Below, piece by piece: positions 8,251 to 17,074 of a stretch of 64,000 bases of DNA (the first letter of the stretch is position 1; every line of letters begins with the position of its first letter). Under the pieces are notes generated by a model. That model searched no databases. It saw nothing but the letters and a program-made list of their open reading frames with translations, and was not told the DNA's origin. A program made the translations under genes and the position numbers. This stretch comes from JACJYM01 sp965230495 (GTDB lineage Bacteria; Bacteroidota; Bacteroidia; Chitinophagales; Saprospiraceae). The stretch covers positions 1,054,001-1,118,000 of the forward strand of contig OZ246004.1 of NCBI GenBank assembly GCA_965230495.1, read 5' to 3'.

Positions 8251-8832
8251 ATTGTAAAGCTTAGTAACATTTTATTTCTTTTAGTTTTTTTGTGTTTTAT
8301 TTCATGCAGTAATCAAGTCGAAGAAGATGAAATACCCACTTCTACTGTTACTAACATGGAGAAAATAATAGGTGTTTGGAAATTAGATAGTGTTTCATTT
8401 GCTGGGACTGAAACCATGGAACTCTCGGCAGTGAAGTTTGTAGACTCAATTTCAGGTAAATTCGTTGGGGGTAATTTTATTATAGAATTTGAAAATGAAT
8501 TAGACTCTAGAGGAGAGGGATTTTATGTTCTTAGAAGAAATAGAATCAATGAGATTAATCATGGAGGTAGTAATCAATACACATATAATGATACTATAGA
8601 TGTCATCAAATCTGAGGAGTATGCAATAAATGCAGAGTACTATGCACAAACCAACGGAATGCTGATAAGCGAGTTAACTCATAGTTTTTTTAATGTACAG
8701 GAATACTGTAGGTTTGACATTTTAAAACTTACAGAAAAAGATTTTGAAATTTCTTTTAGTGGAAGCTATGGTGAATTAGATACTCAATTACTTAATATTG
8801 AGTATTATGCCAAGTTTCGCAGGGTTGAGTAG
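8251..8832 (+). CDS. Hypothetical lipoprotein with non-ATG start
   Basis: The mature protein (about 175 residues) follows a clear lipoprotein signal, VKLSNILFLLVFLCFISC, whose lipobox Cys precedes SNQ. No ATG is in frame upstream before the stop at 8224. Starting at TTG 8290 would delete most of the signal, so the rare start ATT at 8251 is proposed; an undetected sequence error is the alternative. The body contains KIIGVWKLDSVSF, a lipocalin-like opening, then beta-rich sequence. It is convergent with alaS, with 15 bp between the stops. Function unknown. Confidence 0.62.
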   Translation: MVKLSNILFLLVFLCFISCSNQVEEDEIPTSTVTNMEKIIGVWKLDSVSFAGTETMELSAVKFVDSISGKFVGGNFIIEFENELDSRGEGFYVLRRNRINEINHGGSNQYTYNDTIDVIKSEEYAINAEYYAQTNGMLISELTHSFFNVQEYCRFDILKLTEKDFEISFSGSYGELDTQLLNIEYYAKFRRVE

Positions 8833-8847
8833 TCTCAAATAATATGC

Positions 8848-11466
8848 TTAAAGAAGTATTTGTATTTTAGTTAGAGCTTTATCCAACCCTTCTACCTTAC
8901 TCCCACCAGCTGTTGCAAAAAACGGCTGTCCACCACCGCCACCATTTATTTCCTTTGCCAATTCTCTGACGATATTGCCAGCATGAAGGCCTTCTTTGAC
9001 CAACTCTTCCGCAATCGCTAACATCAGTTGGGCTTTACCGTCTTTATGAATACCAAATAATACAACTCCCCGATCCAATTCTTTGAGTACATTATATGCT
9101 AATGTTTTAGCAGTTTTGCTATCCATTTCACCCAAGTTTTTACTGACAACGGATTTATTGTTAATGCTCGAGGCGTTTTTTATCAGATCACCCTGCAAGT
9201 CACTTGCCTTGGCAGCTAAAAGCTTTTCAATTTCTTTCTTTAGAGCTTTGTTCTCATCAGATAAGTCGGACACTTGTTTTTCGATATTTTTGGACGATTT
9301 GAACAAAGAACGAACGGCATTCAATTCATCTAGTTCTTTAACCAAAAAATCTTCAGCTGCCATAGAAGTAATAGCTTCGATTCGCCTTACTCCAGCTGCA
9401 ATTCCAGTCTCAGATATAATTTTGAAATACCCGATTTCTCCTGTAGCATCGACGTGACATCCTCCGCACAATTCTCGAGAATAGTTTTCATCAAATGTTA
9501 TCATTCTCACAAAGTCACCATATTTTTCACCAAATAACATCATAGCTCCCGCACTTTTAGCCTCAGCCAATGGAATGCTTCTTAATTCTTGTTTTACAAT
9601 GTTCTCTCTTATTTTTTGATTAACTATTTTTTCAATACTTCTGATTTCATCATTAGTAAGTTTTTGAAAGTGTGAAAAATCAAATCTGAAATCCTTATCT
9701 CTTACTAAAGATCCTTTTTGTTGAACATGTGTTCCTAAGACTTTTCGCAAGGCTGAATGTAGTAAATGAGTTGCTGTATGATTATTTTGAATCAATTTTC
9801 GCCTTTCCACATTAATTTCTGCATCTAATAGTTCTTCAATGCTTTTGGGAAGCTTTTTAACGTAATGTATGATCAGATCATTTTCCTTTTTAGTGTCAAT
9901 AACCTGAATGGTTTCATCCTTAAATTTTAATATTCCCACATCTCCTACTTGTCCCCCTCCTTCAGCATAGAAAGGTGTTTTTTCTAGTACTATTTGGTAG
10001 ACATTCCCATCTTTTTGCTTTATCGCTCTATATTTTATTACGCTAGTATTGTGTATATAGTTCTGATCGTATCCGACAAATTTTGAGCTTATTCCTTTTT
10101 TTAATTCTAACCAATCAGAAGTTTCTCGCTTAGCATCCGCTCGTGATCTATCCTTTTGAACCTTTAACGCAGCATTATAACCAATTTCATCTATAGCCCA
10201 TCCCTTCTCTTTGGCAATTAATCTGGTCAGGTCAAGTGGGAAACCATAGGTGTCGTACAATTCGAAAGCTACTTTACCATCGATTATGTCGTCTTTTACT
10301 TCTAAATTATCCAATCTTTTTAACCCACCTTCTAATGTTCGCAGAAATGATTTTTCCTCCTCCTGAATCACTTTGGAAACGAATCCATGTTGAGCTTTTA
10401 ATTCAGGAAAAACATCTTTAAAATAGTCCGAAAGCATAGGAACCATTTGATAAATCATTGGTTCTTTTTGATCTAAAAAGGAATAATAGTATCTCACTGC
10501 TCTTCTCAGAATTCTTCTAATCACATAACCAGCACCAGTATTACTTGGTAATTCCCCATCAGCTATTGCGAAACTTACTGCTCTTAAATGATCAACTATA
10601 ACTCGCATGGCAATATCACTCTTGCTATTTTCATCATAACTTCCGTGATATTCAATATCGGACTTGGATTCTATCCAGTTTATGAGTGAACTAAAGATAT
10701 CAGTATCGTAATTTGATGTTTTAGCTTGTAAAGCCATGGTTAATCTTTCGAATCCCATGCCAGTATCAATATGTTTCTCTGGTAGATCCTCAAGTAGGCC
10801 GTCCGCCTTTCTGTTGAACTGAATAAAAACAAGGTTCCATATCTCAATTACCAGAGGATGATCTTTATTAACTAGACCCGCTCCATTGAGGTTTTTTCTT
10901 TCTTCATCAGATCTGAGGTCGATATGTATCTCGGAACAAGGCCCACAAGGACCCACGTCACCCATTTCCCAGAAGTTATCCTTTTTATCAAATGCAAGAA
11001 TTCTATCAGCAGGTAGAAACTCTTTCCATATGTCAATGGCTTCACTGTCTTCTCCCAATCCATCATTTACGTCACCGGAAAAAATCGTTGCATATAATCG
11101 GTCCTCAGGAAGTTTATATATATCGACCAATAATTCCCATGCCCATGCAATGGTGTCTTTTTTAAAATAATCACCAATAGACCAGTTGCCAAGCATTTCA
11201 AACATGGTATGATGGTAAGAATCTCTACCTACTTCCTCTAGATCATTATGCTTTCCGCTTACTCGTAAACACTTTTGAGAATTGGCAAGTCTCCTGACCT
11301 CTGCCTTTTTGTTACCGAGAAACAAATCTTTAAATTGATTCATTCCAGCATTGGTAAACATTAGTGTAGGGTCATCTTTTACAACTATGGGTGCAGATGA
11401 CACTATCTTATGATCCTTGTTCTTGAAAAACTCAAAAAACTGTTTTCTAATTTCTGTTGAATTCAT
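8848..11466 (-). CDS. alaS: Alanine--tRNA ligase
   Basis: A full-length 872-residue class II synthetase. The N-terminal catalytic core starts EIRKQFFEFFKNKDHKIV and has motif 2 and 3 segments (HHTMFEMLGNWS, GMGFERL). The editing domain has HTATHLLH near residue 570 and CGGCHVDATG, which bind the zinc used to clear Ser- or Gly-tRNA(Ala). The C-terminal domain ends in the NGGGGGQPFFATAGG segment. It charges tRNA-Ala, one copy of which is encoded 2.8 kb away. It is divergent from the M23 peptidase gene. Confidence 0.97.
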   Translation of the reverse strand: MNSTEIRKQFFEFFKNKDHKIVSSAPIVVKDDPTLMFTNAGMNQFKDLFLGNKKAEVRRLANSQKCLRVSGKHNDLEEVGRDSYHHTMFEMLGNWSIGDYFKKDTIAWAWELLVDIYKLPEDRLYATIFSGDVNDGLGEDSEAIDIWKEFLPADRILAFDKKDNFWEMGDVGPCGPCSEIHIDLRSDEERKNLNGAGLVNKDHPLVIEIWNLVFIQFNRKADGLLEDLPEKHIDTGMGFERLTMALQAKTSNYDTDIFSSLINWIESKSDIEYHGSYDENSKSDIAMRVIVDHLRAVSFAIADGELPSNTGAGYVIRRILRRAVRYYYSFLDQKEPMIYQMVPMLSDYFKDVFPELKAQHGFVSKVIQEEEKSFLRTLEGGLKRLDNLEVKDDIIDGKVAFELYDTYGFPLDLTRLIAKEKGWAIDEIGYNAALKVQKDRSRADAKRETSDWLELKKGISSKFVGYDQNYIHNTSVIKYRAIKQKDGNVYQIVLEKTPFYAEGGGQVGDVGILKFKDETIQVIDTKKENDLIIHYVKKLPKSIEELLDAEINVERRKLIQNNHTATHLLHSALRKVLGTHVQQKGSLVRDKDFRFDFSHFQKLTNDEIRSIEKIVNQKIRENIVKQELRSIPLAEAKSAGAMMLFGEKYGDFVRMITFDENYSRELCGGCHVDATGEIGYFKIISETGIAAGVRRIEAITSMAAEDFLVKELDELNAVRSLFKSSKNIEKQVSDLSDENKALKKEIEKLLAAKASDLQGDLIKNASSINNKSVVSKNLGEMDSKTAKTLAYNVLKELDRGVVLFGIHKDGKAQLMLAIAEELVKEGLHAGNIVRELAKEINGGGGGQPFFATAGGSKVEGLDKALTKIQILL

Positions 11467-11565
11467 CTATTTAAAGTCAATGATTATGTTTAATATAATA
11501 TTAATCAGTAGATTATCAATTACTAAATATCGTATATATTATTTTCAATTATTTAAAAGATATAT

Positions 11566-11596
11566 TTTGAGATGTCAAAAACATACTTTACATTTG
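11566..11596 (+). promoter_or_regulatory. Predicted Bacteroidota-type promoter for the M23 peptidase gene
   Basis: TTTG at 11566-11569 and TACATTTG at 11589-11596 are separated by 19 bp, the best consensus match noticed in the window. Transcription would begin near 11602, giving a leader of about 65 bases before the ATG at 11669. Confidence 0.6.
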
Positions 11597-11668
11597 GGCT
11601 TCCCAACCCATGAACATACGTATTAGCGTTATTGACGCAAAAATAACTTTTTTAAATACAATTTGGTG

Positions 11669-12652
11669 ATGAGGAAAGAAAAATACGTATACAATGAGAA
11701 GACTTTACAATTTGAAAAATTTAGTCTTTCCCCCAAGGACAAATTAATTCAAATTGGAAAATATAGTTTGACTATTTTAGGAGTAGCAATATGTATTGCC
11801 CTCTTATCTTATAAATATATACCATCTCCTAAAGAAAGAGCTTTGACTGAAGAAGCTAATCAATTAAAGTATCATGTAGGGAATATTAATTCTGAGCTTG
11901 AAAATATGGCTCAACATATAACTGATTTGTATGAAAAGGATGGTGCTGTTAATAGAATTGTTTTCGGTTTGGATCCTATTGATGAGAGTATTTGGAATGG
12001 TGGTGTCGGTGGACATAATAAGTATGAAATGCTGGAAGATTTTGGATCTACTGGTGAAATGATTACCTCTTCCCTTAAGAAAGTCGATTTGTTAAAACGA
12101 CAGTTGGATATACAAAAAAAATCTCTAGATACTATCTATAATCTGGCAATCAAAAAGGAAGAAAGACTTGCATCTATACCGAGTATCAAGCCTGTTAGAT
12201 CTGATAAATTAAAAAGAAACATTCATTCTCTTTCTGGTTATGGAATACGATTACACCCTGTTCATAAGGTGAGAAAATTTCATAAGGGTATAGATTTTAC
12301 AGCTCCAAGAGGTACAGCTATTCAAGCTACTGGAGATGGAACTGTGGTTAGAGTTGAAAAGAAGAAGGGAGGTTATGGAAACAGTGTTTTAATTGATCAT
12401 GGGTATGGTTATCAATCTTTATATGCCCATATGCATACAATTGATGTAAAGAAAGGAGAAAAGGTTAAAAAAGGCCAAAAGATTGGTGAAGTAGGAAGTA
12501 CAGGATTGAGTACTGCTCCTCACTTGCACTATGAGGTTAAACTTAACGGTAAGAGCATCAATCCTATTGATTACTGTTTGGACGGTCTATCTCCTCAAGA
12601 ATACAAAGAACTCGTGGAAAAAGCATCACAGGAAAATCAATCCTTTGACTAA
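11669..12652 (+). CDS. M23 family (LytM-type) metalloendopeptidase
   Basis: About 327 residues: a short cytoplasmic N-terminus, one transmembrane segment (about residues 32-50), a coiled-coil region, then an M23 domain. Zinc ligands are visible in KFHKGIDF (His, Asp) and in PHLHYEV (HxH), with the LYAHMH segment between them. Such proteins cleave peptide cross-links of peptidoglycan, or activate amidases, at the cell envelope. ATG 11669 is preferred to the TTG two codons upstream. The stop overlaps that of the convergent Lrp-type gene by 4 bp. Confidence 0.9.
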   Translation: MRKEKYVYNEKTLQFEKFSLSPKDKLIQIGKYSLTILGVAICIALLSYKYIPSPKERALTEEANQLKYHVGNINSELENMAQHITDLYEKDGAVNRIVFGLDPIDESIWNGGVGGHNKYEMLEDFGSTGEMITSSLKKVDLLKRQLDIQKKSLDTIYNLAIKKEERLASIPSIKPVRSDKLKRNIHSLSGYGIRLHPVHKVRKFHKGIDFTAPRGTAIQATGDGTVVRVEKKKGGYGNSVLIDHGYGYQSLYAHMHTIDVKKGEKVKKGQKIGEVGSTGLSTAPHLHYEVKLNGKSINPIDYCLDGLSPQEYKELVEKASQENQSFD

Positions 12653-13101
12653 AACGTATTAACGTTTAAAGGTCTTTCGATAGGATGTTCTAATGAGATA
12701 AAAGTCTCTGTTCTGGCTACACCTTCAATGGTTTGAACTTTATCACTAAGTACTTGCATCAGGTGCTTATTATCTCTACAATAGACTTTTAGTAATAATG
12801 AGTAGTTACCGGTTGTAAAACTGCATTCTACAATTTCTTCAATTTTATTTAACTCGTTTACTACTTTGTGATAGAGCCCTGCTTTCTCTAAGAATACTCC
12901 TATAAATGCCATGGTTGATAGACCTATTCTTTCTGTATCAAGAATTATTTTATAAGCTTTTATAATGTTCTGCTCTTCTAATTTTTTAATTCGTTGATGT
13001 ACAGCACCTATTGATAGGCCACAAACATTGGCTATATCATTCATCGAAGCCTTAGCATTTTTTAATAATACCTCAAGAATAGCCTTGTCGATTTTATTCA
13101 T
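12649..13101 (-). CDS. Lrp/AsnC-family transcriptional regulator
   Basis: A 150-residue protein with an N-terminal winged helix-turn-helix (KIDKAILEVLLKNAKAS...LSIGAVHQRIKKLE) and a C-terminal RAM effector-binding domain (about residues 60-145). ATG 13101 is used rather than TTG 13110. Lrp/AsnC proteins assemble as dimers to octamers and sense amino acids. It is encoded head to head with an asparagine-synthetase-like gene across about 106 bp, the classic AsnC arrangement, so it may regulate that gene, or the threonine catabolic genes nearby. The target is inferred from position only. Confidence 0.88.
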   Translation of the reverse strand: MNKIDKAILEVLLKNAKASMNDIANVCGLSIGAVHQRIKKLEEQNIIKAYKIILDTERIGLSTMAFIGVFLEKAGLYHKVVNELNKIEEIVECSFTTGNYSLLLKVYCRDNKHLMQVLSDKVQTIEGVARTETFISLEHPIERPLNVNTF

Positions 13102-13207
13102 TTGAATCAATTATTTATATCAAATACGACATAAAAATAAATAATTTATAGTTAAATCAATATGTTTCAATAAATATTATACCTTTGTTATCGAAATATT
13201 ATTAATT

Positions 13208-14794
13208 ATGTGCGGAATTTTTAGCTATTTTGGTAATCTGGCCAACGAAGAAGTTCTTATTGGTCATTTTAACAAACTTCAACATAGAGGACCTGACGAC
13301 ACACAATGGAAGAAGGTAGATAATGACACTTTTTTAGGATTTCATAGGTTGGCAATAAATGGACAAAACACTGATTCAAATCAACCAATGTTTGATAAAG
13401 GAGTATGGTTAATAGCGAATGCTGAGATCTTTAATTACAAGAAATTGGCTGCTAAATACTCGGTTCAATTAACAACTGGCTCAGATTGCGAAATTATTCT
13501 AAAGCTTTATCAGCTATTAGAGTTTGAAGAATTATTAAAGGAGTTGGACGGTGAATTTGCATTTGTTATCTATGATAGTCGACAATCTAAGATTTTAGCA
13601 GCTAGAGATCACTTAGGAGTAAGAGGAATGTACATGGCTAGGTCTGATGATTATTCTCAAGTTGCATTTGCATCAGAATCGAAAGCACTTGTTTTTATGG
13701 ATCGAATAGAGCAATTTCCTCCAGGTAGCTTCTGGTGTAGTTCTAGTCCGCTTACTTTCAACCAATATTACCATCATAATTATGAATATCATAAAGACCA
13801 AAGTGAAGAGATACATCTTAAAAATATTAGACTGTTATTAGAAAAGGCTGTCAAAAAAAGAATGATGTCTGATAGACCCGTTGCCTGTCTTTTGAGCGGT
13901 GGTCTTGATTCAAGTTTAGTTACAGCTTTAGCATCTAAATATTGTAGGGACGGAGAAAGAATTAAAACTTTTTCAATTGGACTTGAAGGCAGTCCCGACT
14001 TAATAGCTGCTCAGGAAGTAGCTGATCATATTGGCACAGAACATCACCATGTGGAATTATCCGAACAAGATTTTCTTAATGCGATCAATGAAACGATTTA
14101 TTTACTTGGAAGCTATGACGTAACCACCATCAGGGCATCTGTAGGTCATATGTTGATTTCAAAATATGTAAGAGATAATACGGATGTTAAAGTATTGTTC
14201 TCAGGAGAAACCGCTGACGAATTTGGCTCCTATTTATATTTTCAAAATGCACCCAGTTCTTCGGATTTTCAAAATGAGGCTATAAGACTATTAACTGATA
14301 TTCATTTTTTTGATATGAAAAGGGGTGACAGATCTATTTCAAGTGCCGGATTGGAGGCCCGAGTGCCTTTCGCGGATAAAGATTTCGTGAGATACTATAT
14401 GGGAATAAAACCCGAAATGAGAATGTTCGGAGTAGATAAGGTTGAAAAGTTTTTGATTAGAAAGGCTTTTGAAGATACCGATTTATTGCCCAAATCTGTT
14501 TTATGGAGAAGAAAGAATGGTTTTTCGGATTCTGTTAGTAAAAAGGAAAGAAGTTGGAGTATTATCATCCAGGAATATATAGATACGATAATATCTGATG
14601 CTGAGTTTGAGAGTCAGAGTAAAGTAATGGAGCATAACAAACCGTTAACTAAGGAAGCATATTACTATAGAAAAGTTTTTAATTCCCACTATGGAAAACA
14701 TCAAAATCTTACACCATATCAGTGGCTCCCTCGGTGGTGTGGCAATATTGTGGATCCATCAGCGAGAGTCCTAGATATGTATGAGGCAGATTAA
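13208..14794 (+). CDS. asnB: Asparagine synthetase (glutamine-hydrolysing)-like protein
   Basis: A 528-residue protein beginning MCGIF; Cys2 is the class II glutaminase nucleophile, with HRGPD near residues 26-30. The synthetase half has the ATP pyrophosphatase loop SGGLDSS at residues 230-236 and SGETADEFGSY. It should make asparagine from aspartate, ATP and glutamine. Some positions differ from standard AsnB: NAEIFN at 71-76 instead of NGEIYN, and RDHLGVRGMY instead of RDPxGxxPLY, so it belongs to a diverged subgroup. A -7-like TACCTTTG lies at 13180-13187, 20 bp before the ATG. Confidence 0.88.
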   Translation: MCGIFSYFGNLANEEVLIGHFNKLQHRGPDDTQWKKVDNDTFLGFHRLAINGQNTDSNQPMFDKGVWLIANAEIFNYKKLAAKYSVQLTTGSDCEIILKLYQLLEFEELLKELDGEFAFVIYDSRQSKILAARDHLGVRGMYMARSDDYSQVAFASESKALVFMDRIEQFPPGSFWCSSSPLTFNQYYHHNYEYHKDQSEEIHLKNIRLLLEKAVKKRMMSDRPVACLLSGGLDSSLVTALASKYCRDGERIKTFSIGLEGSPDLIAAQEVADHIGTEHHHVELSEQDFLNAINETIYLLGSYDVTTIRASVGHMLISKYVRDNTDVKVLFSGETADEFGSYLYFQNAPSSSDFQNEAIRLLTDIHFFDMKRGDRSISSAGLEARVPFADKDFVRYYMGIKPEMRMFGVDKVEKFLIRKAFEDTDLLPKSVLWRRKNGFSDSVSKKERSWSIIIQEYIDTIISDAEFESQSKVMEHNKPLTKEAYYYRKVFNSHYGKHQNLTPYQWLPRWCGNIVDPSARVLDMYEAD

Positions 14795-14798
14795 TGAG

Positions 14799-15314
14799 TT
14801 AGAGATTATTCAATAATTGAGACATTACAGTTTTGCAAATAGTTAAGCGAGATTCCTCATCTCCGGCAACAATTGTGTAGGGAACAAAAAGATTTTGAAT
14901 TCGATGCAAATATTGTTCGAACAAACGGTCTCTGTCATTTGGATTTTCACGCAGTGGGTCTTTCATCCAGGGAATGTCAGGTTTACAGATGAAATAGTGT
15001 TCAGGAGGGTCAATTTCAACGGTTTGTTGTATCATACGATCTACTTTGCCGAACACTTCATTACTCCATATTGCTATCGTAAGAGCATCAGTATCACAGA
15101 TGATGACAGGATTGATTTCCAATGCTTTTTCGTGAAGAACCTCTTGATGCAAGTGAATTTTCAGAAGTTCATCATAGGAATACTTTTGAGTTCTTTTATT
15201 TTCCAAATATTCTCTTGCATATTCTTCGACTAAAGGTATATTAAAAAAAGTTGCTATTTGTCTACTGATTGTCGTTTTGCCACTCGATTCGGGACCGGTA
15301 AATACTATTTTCAT
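14799..15314 (-). CDS. NadR-like nicotinamide riboside kinase domain protein
   Basis: A 171-residue P-loop protein with Walker A GPESSGKTT (residues 7-15), VEEYAREYL, and CDTDALTIAIWS (Walker B region), then a FICKPDIPW segment. This matches the C-terminal kinase domain of NadR, without the regulatory DNA-binding or adenylyltransferase domains. Stand-alone versions probably phosphorylate nicotinamide riboside to NMN in NAD salvage. It is convergent with asnB (4 bp between stops). A transporter such as PnuC, often a partner, is not in the window. Confidence 0.82.
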   Translation of the reverse strand: MKIVFTGPESSGKTTISRQIATFFNIPLVEEYAREYLENKRTQKYSYDELLKIHLHQEVLHEKALEINPVIICDTDALTIAIWSNEVFGKVDRMIQQTVEIDPPEHYFICKPDIPWMKDPLRENPNDRDRLFEQYLHRIQNLFVPYTIVAGDEESRLTICKTVMSQLLNNL

Positions 15315-15535
15315 CTATTAGTTTTATATCTTTTGTAGGTCAGACGGAATTTGTAAATAATTATTTTCTCTTATGTAAAAAAGGATACTTTATACATAAT
15401 CTTACTTAACAAGTCCTTTCTTCTAATATATTTTCAATAAATCAACCGGAGTTAGCATTCTTAAATTTACAAACTTTTTTCAGGATTGATTCGGTAACTA
15501 ATTAATATTATATTTGAGCTGTTTCAAAAAGTTAG

Positions 15536-16117
15536 ATGCACGACATAGAACCATATTATAAGTGGAGGGAACATTATATTGCTTCGGAAGATAAGGATTC
15601 TCCTTTCTATAATCGAAGTTATAGTGAATTTAGTTTTAGTAATAAGGTTTATAACTATTTTATTCATCCTCAATGGGATGACTTTGGATCTAATACTTTA
15701 TATGCCAAAATATTGATGGTAGATTATATTCAAAAGTACACAATCATTGAGTTAATAGGTGAATGGAATGATACGCTCGAAAATGATGTAATGACCTTTA
15801 AGCAAAAAGTCTTAAATCATCTGGTTGGAAAAGGAATATCTAAGATTATATTAGTTATGGATAATGTACTTAATTTTCATTCAGGAGATGATGATTATTA
15901 CATAGAGTTACATGAAGACTTAGCAGAGTTAGAAGGATATATCTGTATGATTAATACATTTGACCATGTGATGAGAGAGATGGAGACAGCGGGTTTACAA
16001 TACTATGTTGGATTTGGAAATTACCTTAATATGTTGGATTGGAGGGGAAAGAATCCTGACCATGTTTTAAAAGAAGTGGAATCACGTATGAACAACGTAC
16101 AAAAGCAGTTAATATAA
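15536..16117 (+). CDS. Conserved-looking hypothetical protein upstream of tdh
   Basis: A 193-residue soluble protein with no signal peptide. The middle part (about residues 55-165) alternates hydrophobic strands and helices (KYTIIELIGEW, KIILVMDNVLNFHS, YYVGFGNYLNML), which loosely recalls STAS/SpoIIAA-like folds, but no diagnostic motif was found. It ends 23 bp before tdh on the same strand, so it is likely cotranscribed with threonine catabolism. A 221-bp gene-free gap upstream holds no clear promoter match. Confidence 0.6.
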   Translation: MHDIEPYYKWREHYIASEDKDSPFYNRSYSEFSFSNKVYNYFIHPQWDDFGSNTLYAKILMVDYIQKYTIIELIGEWNDTLENDVMTFKQKVLNHLVGKGISKIILVMDNVLNFHSGDDDYYIELHEDLAELEGYICMINTFDHVMREMETAGLQYYVGFGNYLNMLDWRGKNPDHVLKEVESRMNNVQKQLI

Positions 16118-16140
16118 TTTAAACATTAGAGTTTGTTGAA

Positions 16141-17073
16141 ATGAAGGAAATGATCTTAATATCAGGTGCTGCTGGACAAATAGGTAGCGTATTATCTCAA
16201 AGATTAACTCGTGAATATGGAATTGATTGTGTAGTAAATACAGATATACGCATTCCCGAAAACAATTCCGGTATTTGGGATATTTTAGATGTTACGAATA
16301 TAGAAAAGTATAGTCAGCTCATAGATAAATATAAAATAACTCAGATTTATCATTTAGCTGCTTTGTTATCTGCAAGTGGAGAAACTAATCCAATCTTTAC
16401 CTGGAAGATCAACCTCAATTCGTATATAGAACTTCTTGAATTGCTTAAAACAAAGAAAGTTCACAAGTTATTTTATCCAAGTACTATTGCCGCATTTGGA
16501 AAAGAGTCACCCAAAGTTAACACTCCGCAACATACCATAATGACTCCTAACTCAATGTATGGGATAACTAAAACTGCGGGAGAACTATTAAATAACTATT
16601 ATAATCACAGATATGATTTAGATATTAGATCTGTAAGATATCCGGGTATCATAGGTTGGCAATCAATGCCAGGAGGAGGAACTACAGATTATGCGGTGGA
16701 CATATATTATGAAGCTCTTAAGAGAAATACTTTTGTCTGTTTTTTAAAAGAAGATACTACCCTTCCTATGATGTATATGGATGATGCCATTGATGCAACT
16801 ATAAGTATTATGAATGCGGAGAAAGAGGATATTAGAATTAGAACGTCATACAATATTGCCGCTATTAGTTTTTCGCCTGAAGAAATATATGAGAGCATTA
16901 AAAAACATTTTCCACAGTTTAAAATTGAATACAAACCCGATTATAGACAAAAAATAGCTGAGACATGGCCTCAATCAATTGATGATAGTGCGGCGAGGAA
17001 TGATTGGGGTTGGACACATAAATTTGATCTTGATTCTATGACAGAAGATATGTTTAAAAATATAAAACTTTAA
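16141..17073 (+). CDS. L-threonine 3-dehydrogenase, NAD-dependent epimerase (SDR) type
   Basis: A 310-residue extended short-chain dehydrogenase. The NAD-binding GAAGQIGS motif is at residues 9-16, the conserved PSTIAAFG carries the catalytic Thr/Ser region and MYGITKTAGE supplies the YxxxK pair. The sequence matches the sugar-epimerase-like threonine dehydrogenases known from Flavobacterium and related bacteria. These oxidise L-threonine to 2-amino-3-ketobutyrate. The gene ends 1 bp before kbl, which uses that product, so the function is well supported by context. Confidence 0.9.
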   Translation: MKEMILISGAAGQIGSVLSQRLTREYGIDCVVNTDIRIPENNSGIWDILDVTNIEKYSQLIDKYKITQIYHLAALLSASGETNPIFTWKINLNSYIELLELLKTKKVHKLFYPSTIAAFGKESPKVNTPQHTIMTPNSMYGITKTAGELLNNYYNHRYDLDIRSVRYPGIIGWQSMPGGGTTDYAVDIYYEALKRNTFVCFLKEDTTLPMMYMDDAIDATISIMNAEKEDIRIRTSYNIAAISFSPEEIYESIKKHFPQFKIEYKPDYRQKIAETWPQSIDDSAARNDWGWTHKFDLDSMTEDMFKNIKL

Positions 17074-17074
17074 T

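Noticed and set aside
9083..9457. Open frame antisense to alaS and similar long antisense frames (e.g. 35390-35674, 60012-60323)
   Set aside because: They lie wholly inside well-supported genes on the other strand and have no family resemblance, so they are by-products of codon use.
11417..11626. 69-codon plus-strand frame in the alaS-M23 gap
   Set aside because: It is AT-rich, overlaps the alaS start and the predicted promoter at 11566-11596, and resembles no protein.
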